The notes beneath the pieces are model-generated. The model was given only the letters and a program-made list of their open reading frames with translations. It ran no database searches and was not told where the DNA came from. 43,627 nucleotides of DNA, from NCBI GenBank assembly GCA_001464125.1, contig LNEP01000009.1, positions 1 through 43,627 on the forward strand, read 5' to 3'. Numbering within the stretch: the first letter of the stretch is position 1; each line of letters starts with the position of its first letter. The DNA is from Betaproteobacteria bacterium Ga0077540 (GTDB taxonomy: Bacteria > Pseudomonadota > Gammaproteobacteria > Burkholderiales > Methylophilaceae). Of the stretch, positions 36,658-43,627 are shown piece by piece. A program made the position numbers and the translations under genes.

Positions 36658-36771
36658 GGAAAAATTCCCAAAAGTACACAGCCTAAAACGATGAAAAGTT
36701 GTAAAGCGCATGATCAAGACTTATCCGCGCACCAATTTATATATTCCCAAATTCGCTGTGAATTTTTCCCA
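36658..36771. promoter_or_regulatory. Cluster of xox-type motifs between kinase and xoxF
   Basis: Three related sites lie in this divergent region: GGAAAAATTCCCA (36658-36670, inverse of GGGAATTTTTCC), ATTCCCAAATTC (36743-36754) and GAATTTTTCCCA (36760-36771). The last two TTCCCA cores are 22 bases apart, about two helical turns. The final site is 125 bases before xoxF. A regulator dimer or pair of dimers bound here could control both directions. Confidence 0.65.
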
Positions 36772-36835
36772 TCGTTCAACGGGAGCTATTCTCAATCGAC
36801 AAAATGGGCAGAGGCCTATAGTGGCGTCAAGGTGC

Positions 36836-36853
36836 AATTGTAATAAATTGTAA
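36836..36853. promoter_or_regulatory. Direct repeat AATTGTAA (10-base phase) upstream of xoxF
   Basis: AATTGTAA occurs at 36836-36843 and 36846-36853, one helical turn apart, 43 bases before the xoxF ATG. The mxaF control region holds a related palindrome, AATTTGTAACAAATT. Both may be part of a second common control layer or of the promoters themselves. Confidence 0.4.
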
Positions 36854-36895
36854 CTTTAATCCCTGAATAAAATTTTACAACTAAGGAGAGTGTGA

Positions 36896-38797
36896 ATGAA
36901 GCAACATTGGACATTTAAGGCCATGTTTGCTGCATTGGGTACCGTAGCCGCGCTAGGCATGAGTATTCAAGCATCCGCAAACGAAGAGATTATTAAACGT
37001 AGTAAAGACCATAATATGTGGGCAGCGCCTGGTCAGAACTTAGCATTACATCGTCATAGCCAACTCAAAGACATTAATACCGGTAACGTTAAGAACTTGC
37101 AAATGATTTGGTCACAATCTTCAGGCACGCTTCGCGGACATGAAGGTCAGCCAGTGGTGGTAGAGCACAATGGTAAACCGATGATGTACATGGTTTCCGG
37201 TTGGCCTAACATTGTGCAAGCGCTGGATTTATCTGATCCAGATCATCCTAAACAAATTTGGAATTACACTAAAAAATCTGACCGTGATGAATCTGCTGTG
37301 CCTCGCGCATGTTGCGATACCATCAACCGTGGTTTGAACTATGCCGATGGTAAAGTGGTATTTCATACCTTAGATGGTTTCTTAATTGCGCTGGATGCTG
37401 CAACAGGTAAAGAAATCTGGGTGACTAAACATGCATTCCCAGAAAAAGGCGAAACGCACTCTGGTCCTGCCATGGTGGCTGAGGGTTTAGTGGTGGCTGG
37501 TTTCGGTGGTGACGAGTTTGCTGCACGTGGTCGTACCGTGGCTTATGATTTAAAAACAGGTAAGGAAGTTTGGAAATGCCATAGCACGGGTTCTGACAAA
37601 GATTTATGCATGACGCCAGATACCAATAAAGCCAATCCACATTATGGTTTGTTCGGCCAAAACACAGGCTTAACCTATCCAGGCGATGAGTGGAAAATTG
37701 GCGGCGGTGCACCTTGGGCATGGTTCAGCTACGATCCAAAATTACGAGTGATGTATGCTGGTACAGGTAACCCGGGCCACTGGTCACCTGCCTATCGTTG
37801 CGGCGAAACTGGTGCAAATCTCACGCATGAAAAATGTAATACAGTCGACCCAAAAACAAATGTAGGTAAGTTTGATAATAAATGGTCCATGACCATTATG
37901 GCACGTAAGATTGACACCGGTGAAATGGTTTGGGCTTACCAAAAAACACCATTCGACCAATGGGATTATGATGGTGTGAACGAAAACATCTTAGTTGATA
38001 ACTTGGTGGTAGATGGTAAAAAACACGATGCCTTAGTGAACTTTGACCGTAACGGTTTTGCTTATGTGCTTGATCGTAAAGATGGTACTTTATTGCGCGC
38101 TCACAAGTTTGTGACAGTGAACTGGGCAGAAAAAGTAGATTTAAAATCTGGTCGTCCACTTAAAGTGAAAGAGCACTCACCATTTGCACGTGATGTGAAT
38201 ACGCAAGCTTGTCCATCTGCAATGGGTGGTAAAGACCAACAGCCTGCGGCAGTGGATCCAAAAGAGCCAAACGTATTCTATGTGCCAACCAATAACTGGT
38301 GTATGGAAGATGAGCCACAAGAGCGTACACATACTCAACAAGGTACTGTTTACGTGTTTGCTAACGTGTATATGTACCCAGAAAAACCTGGTGTGACTGG
38401 TAAGTTGAAAAAATTCGACGTTGTCACTGGTAAAACAATCTGGGAAGTATCTGATCCATATCCTAACTGGAGTGGTGTGTTGGTTACTGACGGCGGCCTA
38501 GCATTCTACGGTTCATTGGGTGGTGACTTCCGTGCGGTAGATCGTAAATCAGGCAAAGTGTTGTGGAACCGTAAATTGGCTTCAGGCATTATCGGCAACC
38601 CAATCACTTACAAAATCAAAGGCAAACAATATGTGTCTGTATGGACAGGTATTGGTGGCTGGATTGGTCTACCTGTAACAGCAGGCTTAGACATGGATGA
38701 TAAATACGGTGCGATTGGTGCTACTGCGATGGCCAAAGCCACAGGTCTCGATAAGATTCCTCAAGGCGGTACTTTGTTTACATTCCGTGTGGACTAA
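36896..38797 (+). CDS. xoxF: Lanthanide-type PQQ methanol dehydrogenase
   Basis: 633 residues, ATG 36896 behind AAGGAGAG. Signal peptide ends IQASA; the eight-bladed quinoprotein propeller follows, with vicinal cysteines in RACCDT (C139-C140). The catalytic Asp is D357 in QWDYDG, and D359 two residues later is the extra Asp that coordinates a lanthanide; MxaF has Ala there. XoxF oxidizes methanol in the periplasm and passes electrons to XoxG. The protein is longer than typical XoxF (~600), with an insertion at ~300-325 containing C302 and C314, and further cysteines near C228 and C238. The subfamily (XoxF4 or other) cannot be fixed by eye, although Methylophilaceae usually carry XoxF4. Confidence 0.96.
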   Translation: MKQHWTFKAMFAALGTVAALGMSIQASANEEIIKRSKDHNMWAAPGQNLALHRHSQLKDINTGNVKNLQMIWSQSSGTLRGHEGQPVVVEHNGKPMMYMVSGWPNIVQALDLSDPDHPKQIWNYTKKSDRDESAVPRACCDTINRGLNYADGKVVFHTLDGFLIALDAATGKEIWVTKHAFPEKGETHSGPAMVAEGLVVAGFGGDEFAARGRTVAYDLKTGKEVWKCHSTGSDKDLCMTPDTNKANPHYGLFGQNTGLTYPGDEWKIGGGAPWAWFSYDPKLRVMYAGTGNPGHWSPAYRCGETGANLTHEKCNTVDPKTNVGKFDNKWSMTIMARKIDTGEMVWAYQKTPFDQWDYDGVNENILVDNLVVDGKKHDALVNFDRNGFAYVLDRKDGTLLRAHKFVTVNWAEKVDLKSGRPLKVKEHSPFARDVNTQACPSAMGGKDQQPAAVDPKEPNVFYVPTNNWCMEDEPQERTHTQQGTVYVFANVYMYPEKPGVTGKLKKFDVVTGKTIWEVSDPYPNWSGVLVTDGGLAFYGSLGGDFRAVDRKSGKVLWNRKLASGIIGNPITYKIKGKQYVSVWTGIGGWIGLPVTAGLDMDDKYGAIGATAMAKATGLDKIPQGGTLFTFRVD

Positions 38798-38839
38798 CCT
38801 AACGCTACATAAATAGTGAGTCGTTATCAATCACGATAA

Positions 38840-38880
38840 CCAGCGGGTAGCACCTTTAACGTGCTACCTGTTGGTTTTTC
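38840..38880 (+). terminator. Terminator after xoxF
   Basis: A 14-bp stem (38840-38853 with 38861-38874; two G-U pairs) is followed by TTTTT. It begins 43 bases after the xoxF stop, so most transcripts of the abundant dehydrogenase likely end here and xoxJ needs readthrough or its own promoter in 38881-39060. Confidence 0.8.
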
Positions 38881-39070
38881 TCATTCAGCAATCGGTATAG
38901 GTATTCAATGGTATGGGAAAACAGCCTGAATGAATGTTTTGTAAGTGTTATTGGCATTGTTTTGTGTAGATAGGCTTAAAAGCAATGCCAATAGCGCTTA
39001 AATGGCAGTGAGGTTTCAGTCATTTATCGCTAGTTTAAACATTCCAATATTGTCATAGCGAGGTTTTAAA

Positions 39071-40711
39071 TTGCCAAATTCATCTATTTTTTCGATTAAG
39101 TCATTCATGCTGTCCTTGGCTACGGTCGGCGTTTCTGTACTGAGCGCACATGCAGTTGCACAAGAGCCCGGAAAGACATTAGAACCATTACGCATCTGTG
39201 CAGACCCAGGCAATATGCCCATTACATCAGATAAGGGCGAAGGCTTTTCTAACAAAATTGCGACGATCATTGCTGAGGAGATGGGCACCACCACCACTTA
39301 TTTTTATCGACCATATCTAGAGCGCGGATTAACGCGCCAAACTTTTGATAATAATGAGTGCGATATTTTGATGGATATGACCTCAGACGATGAGCGTATG
39401 TTGACGACTATTCCCGTTTATCGCAGTACGTTTGTATTGGCATATCGCAACGATAAAGGCATTGATATCAAGAGCTTGGATGACCCCAAATTATTGAATG
39501 ATTATAAAGTAGGGGTATTCCAACATTCGGCTATTCGCACTGTATTGCAAGAGCACGGTATTAATCGCAACAATACGCAGGTGCGCACTATTGCGCACGA
39601 TGCTGATTTGCGTCCAGAGAGACAACCGCATATGTCGGTGCAGCAGATGGTGGATGGTGAATTGGATGTGGCCGCCATTTGGGGGCCTATGGCAGGATGG
39701 TACAAAACCATTAAAAAGCAACCGATTAATATAGTCCCTGTGAATGTGATGGAAGATAAAACGCCATTAGAGTTCTCGCTTGCGATTGGTATGCGCAAAA
39801 ATGCTAAGGATTTAAAAGCAAAGATTGAATCGGTGATGTTGAAGGAAAAAGACAAAATAAGGAAAGTGTTGGATGATTACGGCGTACCGCTAGTGAAATG
39901 TGATGATTGTGTGATTTCTGGTGATTTACCATCGCATGGGCCCTATCAACCGTTGGTCAGAAAGGCACATGTGCCCGTTCAGACAGATATCGCTGCGCTG
40001 CCTGCTATGATCGATGAGGCGTTAAGGCAAGGCTCCACACTTGATCAAGAGTTGCATAATGCCACTATCGCCAGAGATTCAACGCGCATTGAATATTTAA
40101 TTAAGCGTGGCGCTAAAGTTGATGCGCAAGATACAGACGGACAAACGCCTCTAATGGTGGCGGCAAAATCAGGCGATTTAAGCATTATTAATGGCTTGTT
40201 GGTATATAAAGCAAATCCTAATATTCGTGATCATGATGGCTGGACTGCAGCAATGCACGCAGTGAAGTTAAACGAACCTAAAATTTTTAGAGTACTTGGT
40301 AAATTTAAAGCTGATTTTGATTTAACTAATAAAGATGGTTTGACTGCCTTAGCAATGGCCGTAGTAGACAACAAGGCCAATGCGGCAGTGGCGATGCTGG
40401 ATTACCATGCCAACCCAGATTTTAAAATGGGTACGGCGCAATACAATGCACTGATGTTAGCCGTGACCAAAAATAATCAACAAATGGCGCAAACGCTATT
40501 GCAGTATAAAGCTAATCCAAATGCTAAGAATGCAGCAGGTTTAACGCCATTAATGGTCGCTGCCCATAACAATCTCGATATGATGGTGAGCTTGCTGATG
40601 AAAGCTGGAGCAAACCTGAATGCCAAAGATATAGATGGCAAGACTGCGCTAGTGTTGGCCAAAGAAAATGATGCGCAAAAAGCCATCGAGCTTCTACAAA
40701 AATCACTGTAA
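39071..40711 (+). CDS. XoxJ-like binding protein fused to ankyrin repeats
   Basis: 546 residues from TTG 39071, which gives a full signal peptide (KSFMLSLATVGVSVLSAHAVA); an ATG at 39107 is less likely. Residues ~37-275 form the quinoprotein-associated periplasmic binding fold (LRICADPGNMPITSDKGEGF), related to MxaJ. A linker with C277-x-x-C280 (KCDDC) leads to about seven ankyrin-type repeats (~330-546; DGQTPLMVAAKSG, AGLTPLMVAAHNN). XoxJ is thought to assist XoxF assembly or activation. MxaJ here is 274 residues without repeats, so the ankyrin half is an added protein-binding module in the periplasm. It could hold the dehydrogenase with XoxG or the MxaD-like partners. The fusion is not a frameshift artefact: a single open frame covers it. 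Confidence 0.92.
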   Translation: MPNSSIFSIKSFMLSLATVGVSVLSAHAVAQEPGKTLEPLRICADPGNMPITSDKGEGFSNKIATIIAEEMGTTTTYFYRPYLERGLTRQTFDNNECDILMDMTSDDERMLTTIPVYRSTFVLAYRNDKGIDIKSLDDPKLLNDYKVGVFQHSAIRTVLQEHGINRNNTQVRTIAHDADLRPERQPHMSVQQMVDGELDVAAIWGPMAGWYKTIKKQPINIVPVNVMEDKTPLEFSLAIGMRKNAKDLKAKIESVMLKEKDKIRKVLDDYGVPLVKCDDCVISGDLPSHGPYQPLVRKAHVPVQTDIAALPAMIDEALRQGSTLDQELHNATIARDSTRIEYLIKRGAKVDAQDTDGQTPLMVAAKSGDLSIINGLLVYKANPNIRDHDGWTAAMHAVKLNEPKIFRVLGKFKADFDLTNKDGLTALAMAVVDNKANAAVAMLDYHANPDFKMGTAQYNALMLAVTKNNQQMAQTLLQYKANPNAKNAAGLTPLMVAAHNNLDMMVSLLMKAGANLNAKDIDGKTALVLAKENDAQKAIELLQKSL

Positions 40712-40732
40712 TTTTACACATTCTCAAATTAG

Positions 40733-40764
40733 GAATTTATCCCAGCGATAGTTGGGATAAATTC
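40733..40764. promoter_or_regulatory. Perfect 12-bp inverted repeat upstream of xoxG
   Basis: GAATTTATCCCA (40733-40744) and TGGGATAAATTC (40753-40764) are perfect inverse copies separated by 8 bases. Centres are 20 bases apart, about two helical turns. No T-run follows, which argues against a terminator. The element is 78 bases before the xoxG ATG and supports a separate, regulated xoxG promoter. Confidence 0.7.
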
Positions 40765-40841
40765 TGCCAACAATAATATCGGCTGGGCGTTTAATCTCGT
40801 GTTGCTATTGATATGCAATTTATATTTTGAAAGGTCACACG

Positions 40842-41501
40842 ATGAAAAAACGTTTTATAGGGCTCGTTACAGTTATGTTGAGTCTGTCTGTGCATGCTGC
40901 ATTTGCTAAGGATGCTCTGCAACAGGATGCGCATCTAACTTCTAAGAAATTCGCGTTAAACCAAGCCCAAATGGGACATTTGTTGATGCTTGCCGCAGCG
41001 GATACTCCTGCAGAAGAGCCAGCTGTAGGTGCGGATGGTTTTAGATTGCCACCCCAAAAAGTAAAGTCAACGGCTGCAGCAATTGCGCCATTGGCATCAG
41101 ATAAATCTCCACATGATGTTGCAATGGCCGCAGAAAAGGGGACGTTGAAAAACCCATACTCTTACACGTTAATGAATCCTGATTTAGTCGAAGCGGGTAG
41201 AAAAAAATACATGGGCGTGAGCTGTAACGGTTGTCATGGCGGTAATGGTGGTGGTGGCATGTGTCCACCGTTATCTAACGAGACATGGGTGTACGGTGCA
41301 GATGATGACACCCTGTTTAGATTGATTGCCTTGGGTAGTGATGAATTGCTCAAGCAAGGCTATACGCGTAAAGGCCGTGAAAATGTAGTCGGGCCCATGC
41401 CACCGCATGGCAACATCGTGAAAACCGAAGATGATTTATGGCGCATTATTTATTTCATTCGCGGTAACTTCCGCGGTGACCCAAAAAACATTAAATGGTA
41501 A
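40842..41501 (+). CDS. xoxG: Cytochrome c of the XoxF system
   Basis: 219 residues from ATG 40842 (the TTG at 40827 in the same frame is weaker); a GAAAGG ribosome site precedes it. A signal peptide (LVTVMLSLSVHAAFA) and a variable linker are followed by one heme-binding CNGCH in VSCNGCHGGNGGGG, a cytochrome cL-like ending (NETWVYGADDDTLFRLI) and VVGPMPPHG, the likely Met ligand. It is related to MxaG but has a glycine-rich loop after the heme site. XoxG accepts electrons from XoxF. It has its own strong palindromic element upstream. Confidence 0.9.
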   Translation: MKKRFIGLVTVMLSLSVHAAFAKDALQQDAHLTSKKFALNQAQMGHLLMLAAADTPAEEPAVGADGFRLPPQKVKSTAAAIAPLASDKSPHDVAMAAEKGTLKNPYSYTLMNPDLVEAGRKKYMGVSCNGCHGGNGGGGMCPPLSNETWVYGADDDTLFRLIALGSDELLKQGYTRKGRENVVGPMPPHGNIVKTEDDLWRIIYFIRGNFRGDPKNIKW

Positions 41502-41507
41502 GTCGTA

Positions 41508-42491
41508 GTGCAGCGTAAATCCCTAGCCAAGCTGCTGTCTGCGTTGTGTTTATCTGGCGTTACACTCATGATTGCATTGCTTGCGGTGTCCGCACCCTTT
41601 GCTTATGTGACCAACCAAGGTGACGATACGGTGAGTGTGGTGGATTTAGAAAGCAATCGTGTGATGCAGCGCGTGGCAGTTGGCAAGGCACCTGTTGGCG
41701 TTGCTATTGACACGCTATCGAATCGTGCTTACTTTTCAAATGTTGAAAGCCGTTCCGTCAGTGTTGTCGATATCAACACCAATCAGGTCATACACAGCAT
41801 TCAGTTGACCATTGCACCCGTCGGATTGGTATTAAACAAAACGGGTGGTCAATTGTATGTGGCCGATTGGTTTCACGACCAAATCTTAGTGTTCGATACT
41901 ACGCTGTTTACACAGATTGCGACTATCGCCATGGGTAAAGCGCCTGCAGGCATGGTGCTGAGCAGAGAAGGCGCCAGCCTGTATGTGGCCAATCGTGATA
42001 GCAATGATGTGGGTGTGATTGATACACGCACCCACAAGATTGTGAACAAAATCAATGTCGGCAAACATCCATTTGGTGTGGCGCTGTCTGGTAACGGCCA
42101 GTTTGTGTATGTGGTCAATGTGGAGAGCAATTCAGTCTCTGTCATTGATGTAAAACGGGATGTCGTCGTCGCCACAATCCCAGTCGGTGAGCACCCTTAT
42201 TGTGTGACCACTAATTCGGATGGCTCAAGTCTCTACGTGACCAACACCCATGAAGACACGGTTACTGTGATTGATGCTAAAACCTATCAAGTGAAGCACG
42301 TCATCAAGGTAGGTGGCACGCCAGAAGGCATTGCTTACGACCACCAGCATCAACGTGTGTATGTGGCCAGTTGGATGGATAACGTGCTGACCGTGATTGA
42401 TGCCAAAACAAATCAGACGATTAAAAGCATCCCTACGGGATCACAACCGCGTGCTTTTGGGGCTTTTATTGCAAGCCCTTCAACTCAGTAA
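41508..42491 (+). CDS. Exported YVTN-repeat beta-propeller protein
   Basis: 327 residues from GTG 41508, six bases after the xoxG stop. After a signal peptide (LCLSGVTLMIALLAVSA) come repeated units of ~42 residues with YVTN/YVAN and SVSVID motifs, giving a seven-bladed propeller, for example AYVTNQGDDTVSVVD and YVTNTHEDTVTVID. Such propellers are found next to quinoprotein dehydrogenase genes and are called PQQ-dependent catabolism-associated proteins; their exact action is not settled. It is likely co-transcribed with xoxG. Confidence 0.9.
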   Translation: MQRKSLAKLLSALCLSGVTLMIALLAVSAPFAYVTNQGDDTVSVVDLESNRVMQRVAVGKAPVGVAIDTLSNRAYFSNVESRSVSVVDINTNQVIHSIQLTIAPVGLVLNKTGGQLYVADWFHDQILVFDTTLFTQIATIAMGKAPAGMVLSREGASLYVANRDSNDVGVIDTRTHKIVNKINVGKHPFGVALSGNGQFVYVVNVESNSVSVIDVKRDVVVATIPVGEHPYCVTTNSDGSSLYVTNTHEDTVTVIDAKTYQVKHVIKVGGTPEGIAYDHQHQRVYVASWMDNVLTVIDAKTNQTIKSIPTGSQPRAFGAFIASPSTQ

Positions 42492-42526
42492 TTTTTCTTA
42501 AGTATTTTTTCATAACAGGAGTACAT

Positions 42527-43066
42527 ATGCGTTTTCTCTCTCAATTAATATTTGCCGCTTGTTTTTTACCGCTAACACTTTCAGCGGCCAATGCGCCTAG
42601 TCAACAAAAGGTGATCCGTGAAGTGGTGATTAAAGCAGATGCTGCCAAAGTATGGGCCGTAGTGAAAGATTTTGGCGCTATTCATCAATGGCATCCCGCT
42701 GTAGAAAGTACTATCACAGAAACCAAAGCAGATGAGACTGGCACAGTATTGCTGCACCGTACACTCACGCTCAAAGGTGGTGGCACCTTGTTAGAAAAGC
42801 AAACCATTAACTCTGACGAAGAAATGAAGTTGGAATATCGCATCGTAGAAGGTGTGTTGCCCGTCAGTGGTTATCGCGCCAATATGGTGGTGAAAGCGGG
42901 CCCCAATGCAGGTGAAACAACGGTAACTTGGACAGGCCGTTTCTACAATAAAGCAAACAAAGTGGATGCACCAGCGGGTGAAGACAATGCGACGGCGGTG
43001 AAGGCAATTGAAGGCGTTTATGACGCAGGGTTGCCTAACCTTAAAAGAGTCATCGAGGCACAGTAA
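42527..43066 (+). CDS. MxaD-like periplasmic SRPBCC protein of the xox cluster
   Basis: 179 residues, ATG 42527 with an AGGAG ribosome site. A signal peptide (IFAACFLPLTLSAANA) precedes a SRPBCC fold with VWAVVKDFGAIHQWHPAV. It is paralogous to MxaD (25355) and to the next gene; all three share the QWHP motif and the terminal helix. By analogy with MxaD it may help XoxF-XoxG contact. It lacks an obvious catalytic site. Confidence 0.88.
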   Translation: MRFLSQLIFAACFLPLTLSAANAPSQQKVIREVVIKADAAKVWAVVKDFGAIHQWHPAVESTITETKADETGTVLLHRTLTLKGGGTLLEKQTINSDEEMKLEYRIVEGVLPVSGYRANMVVKAGPNAGETTVTWTGRFYNKANKVDAPAGEDNATAVKAIEGVYDAGLPNLKRVIEAQ

Positions 43067-43105
43067 ATATCGCTGACTCAATCTGTATAAGCATAGGAAA
43101 TAAGC

Positions 43106-43627
43106 ATGAAAAAATTATGGGTAAGTTTGGTCGTGTTGATGATGGTGCCGCTGAGCGCAATTGCACATGGTCCAAGTGGTCAAAAGGTAGTCAAAGAGTT
43201 TGAAGTAAACGCGGCGCCAGCAAAAGTATGGACCTTGCTAAAAGACTTTGGCGCTATTCAACAATGGCATCCAGATGTGGTGAGTGTAAAAACGGAGATG
43301 AAAGCTGATGCCGATAGTGGCAAAGAAATGCTGCACCGTGTTGTTACACTCAAAGATGGCACGGTATTTTTAGAAAAGTTGCGTGAGGTGAATGACGCTG
43401 AGATGAAGTTGGATTACAAAATGGTGGATGGGCCTGAAAGCACGATTGCTGTGAGCAACTACCGTACCGTGGTGTACGTGAAACAAGGCGCCACGCCCAA
43501 CCAATCGATTGTCAGTTTGACTGCGCGGTTTTATAACAAAGCGAACACCATGGAAGCGCCACCTGGGGCAGATAATCCTGCTGCCAATAAGGCGATTAAT
43601 GCGCTGTACGATGCAGCCGCGATGGGT
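43106..43627 (+). CDS. Second MxaD-like SRPBCC protein (3' partial)
   Basis: The frame from ATG 43106 (AGGAAA ribosome site) stays open to the window end, so at least 174 residues are seen and the true stop is outside. A signal peptide (LWVSLVVLMMVPLSAIA) is followed by HGPSGQKVVKEFEVNAAPAK and IQQWHPDV. It is a close paralogue of the gene 40 bases upstream and of MxaD. The pair forms a tandem duplication at the end of the xox operon as visible here. Confidence 0.88.
   Translation, partial: MKKLWVSLVVLMMVPLSAIAHGPSGQKVVKEFEVNAAPAKVWTLLKDFGAIQQWHPDVVSVKTEMKADADSGKEMLHRVVTLKDGTVFLEKLREVNDAEMKLDYKMVDGPESTIAVSNYRTVVYVKQGATPNQSIVSLTARFYNKANTMEAPPGADNPAANKAINALYDAAAMG

Noticed and set aside
38823..38840. 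Short hairpin GTTATC/GATAAC after xoxF
   Set aside because: It overlaps the stronger terminator stem and alone is too weak to be called a separate element.
1..43627. CRISPR arrays, insertion sequences, prophage genes
   Set aside because: No regularly spaced repeats, transposase, integrase or phage structural genes were seen; the only large repeats are in the adhesin coding sequence.

Overview
This window carries a large methylotrophy locus, most like that of a methanol-using betaproteobacterium of the Methylophilaceae (Methylotenera/Methylovorus/Methylophilus type). The evidence is a complete mxaFJGIRSACKLD methanol dehydrogenase operon, a separate xoxF cluster, three NarL-type two-component systems and moderate to low GC. 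The family assignment comes from gene content and sequence style, not from a database match.

Layout. 1-7582: 3' part of a giant secreted Calx-beta/vWA/RTX adhesin, followed by a TolC-family outer-membrane protein with an extra C-terminal NTF2/Cds6-like domain (7759-9681). 9902-9988: tRNA-Leu(UAA) between two terminators. 10216-14172: accessory island with a frameshifted trypsin-like protease, a thioredoxin-like protein and five small exported proteins of unknown function. 14258-15891: response regulator and histidine kinase, divergent from mxaF. 16110-25864: the calcium-type methanol dehydrogenase operon: structural genes mxaF and mxaI, cytochrome cL mxaG, mxaJ, and the maturation genes mxaRSACKLD. 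26024-29089: a Gld-like ABC exporter trio (ATPase, permease, auxiliary protein). 29251-31259: a second kinase/regulator pair with a LapD/MoxY-like sensor, then a Sel1-repeat protein. 32647-34917: a TonB-dependent receptor. 35037-36598: a third regulator/kinase pair, divergent from xoxF. 36896-43627: lanthanide-type methanol dehydrogenase xoxF, a XoxJ-like binding protein fused to ankyrin repeats, cytochrome xoxG, a YVTN beta-propeller protein and two MxaD-like proteins, the last cut by the window edge.

How it fits together. MxaFI (Ala at the lanthanide position) and XoxF (Asp at that position) are alternative periplasmic methanol dehydrogenases, each with its own J protein, cytochrome and MxaD-like partners, and each with a divergent kinase/regulator pair. 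This is the gene set expected for a Ca/lanthanide switch. The most notable non-coding signal is a 12-base motif GAATTTWTCCCA. Exact copies lie upstream of the second kinase pair, xoxF and xoxG (there as a perfect 12-bp inverted repeat). Weaker copies lie upstream of the TonB receptor and near the third kinase. A different but related element, TGAATMATTCCCGC, is arranged as a widely spaced inverted repeat between the first kinase and mxaF. I infer two related regulator-binding codes: a xox code that brings the TonB receptor into a presumed lanthanide regulon, and a mxa code.
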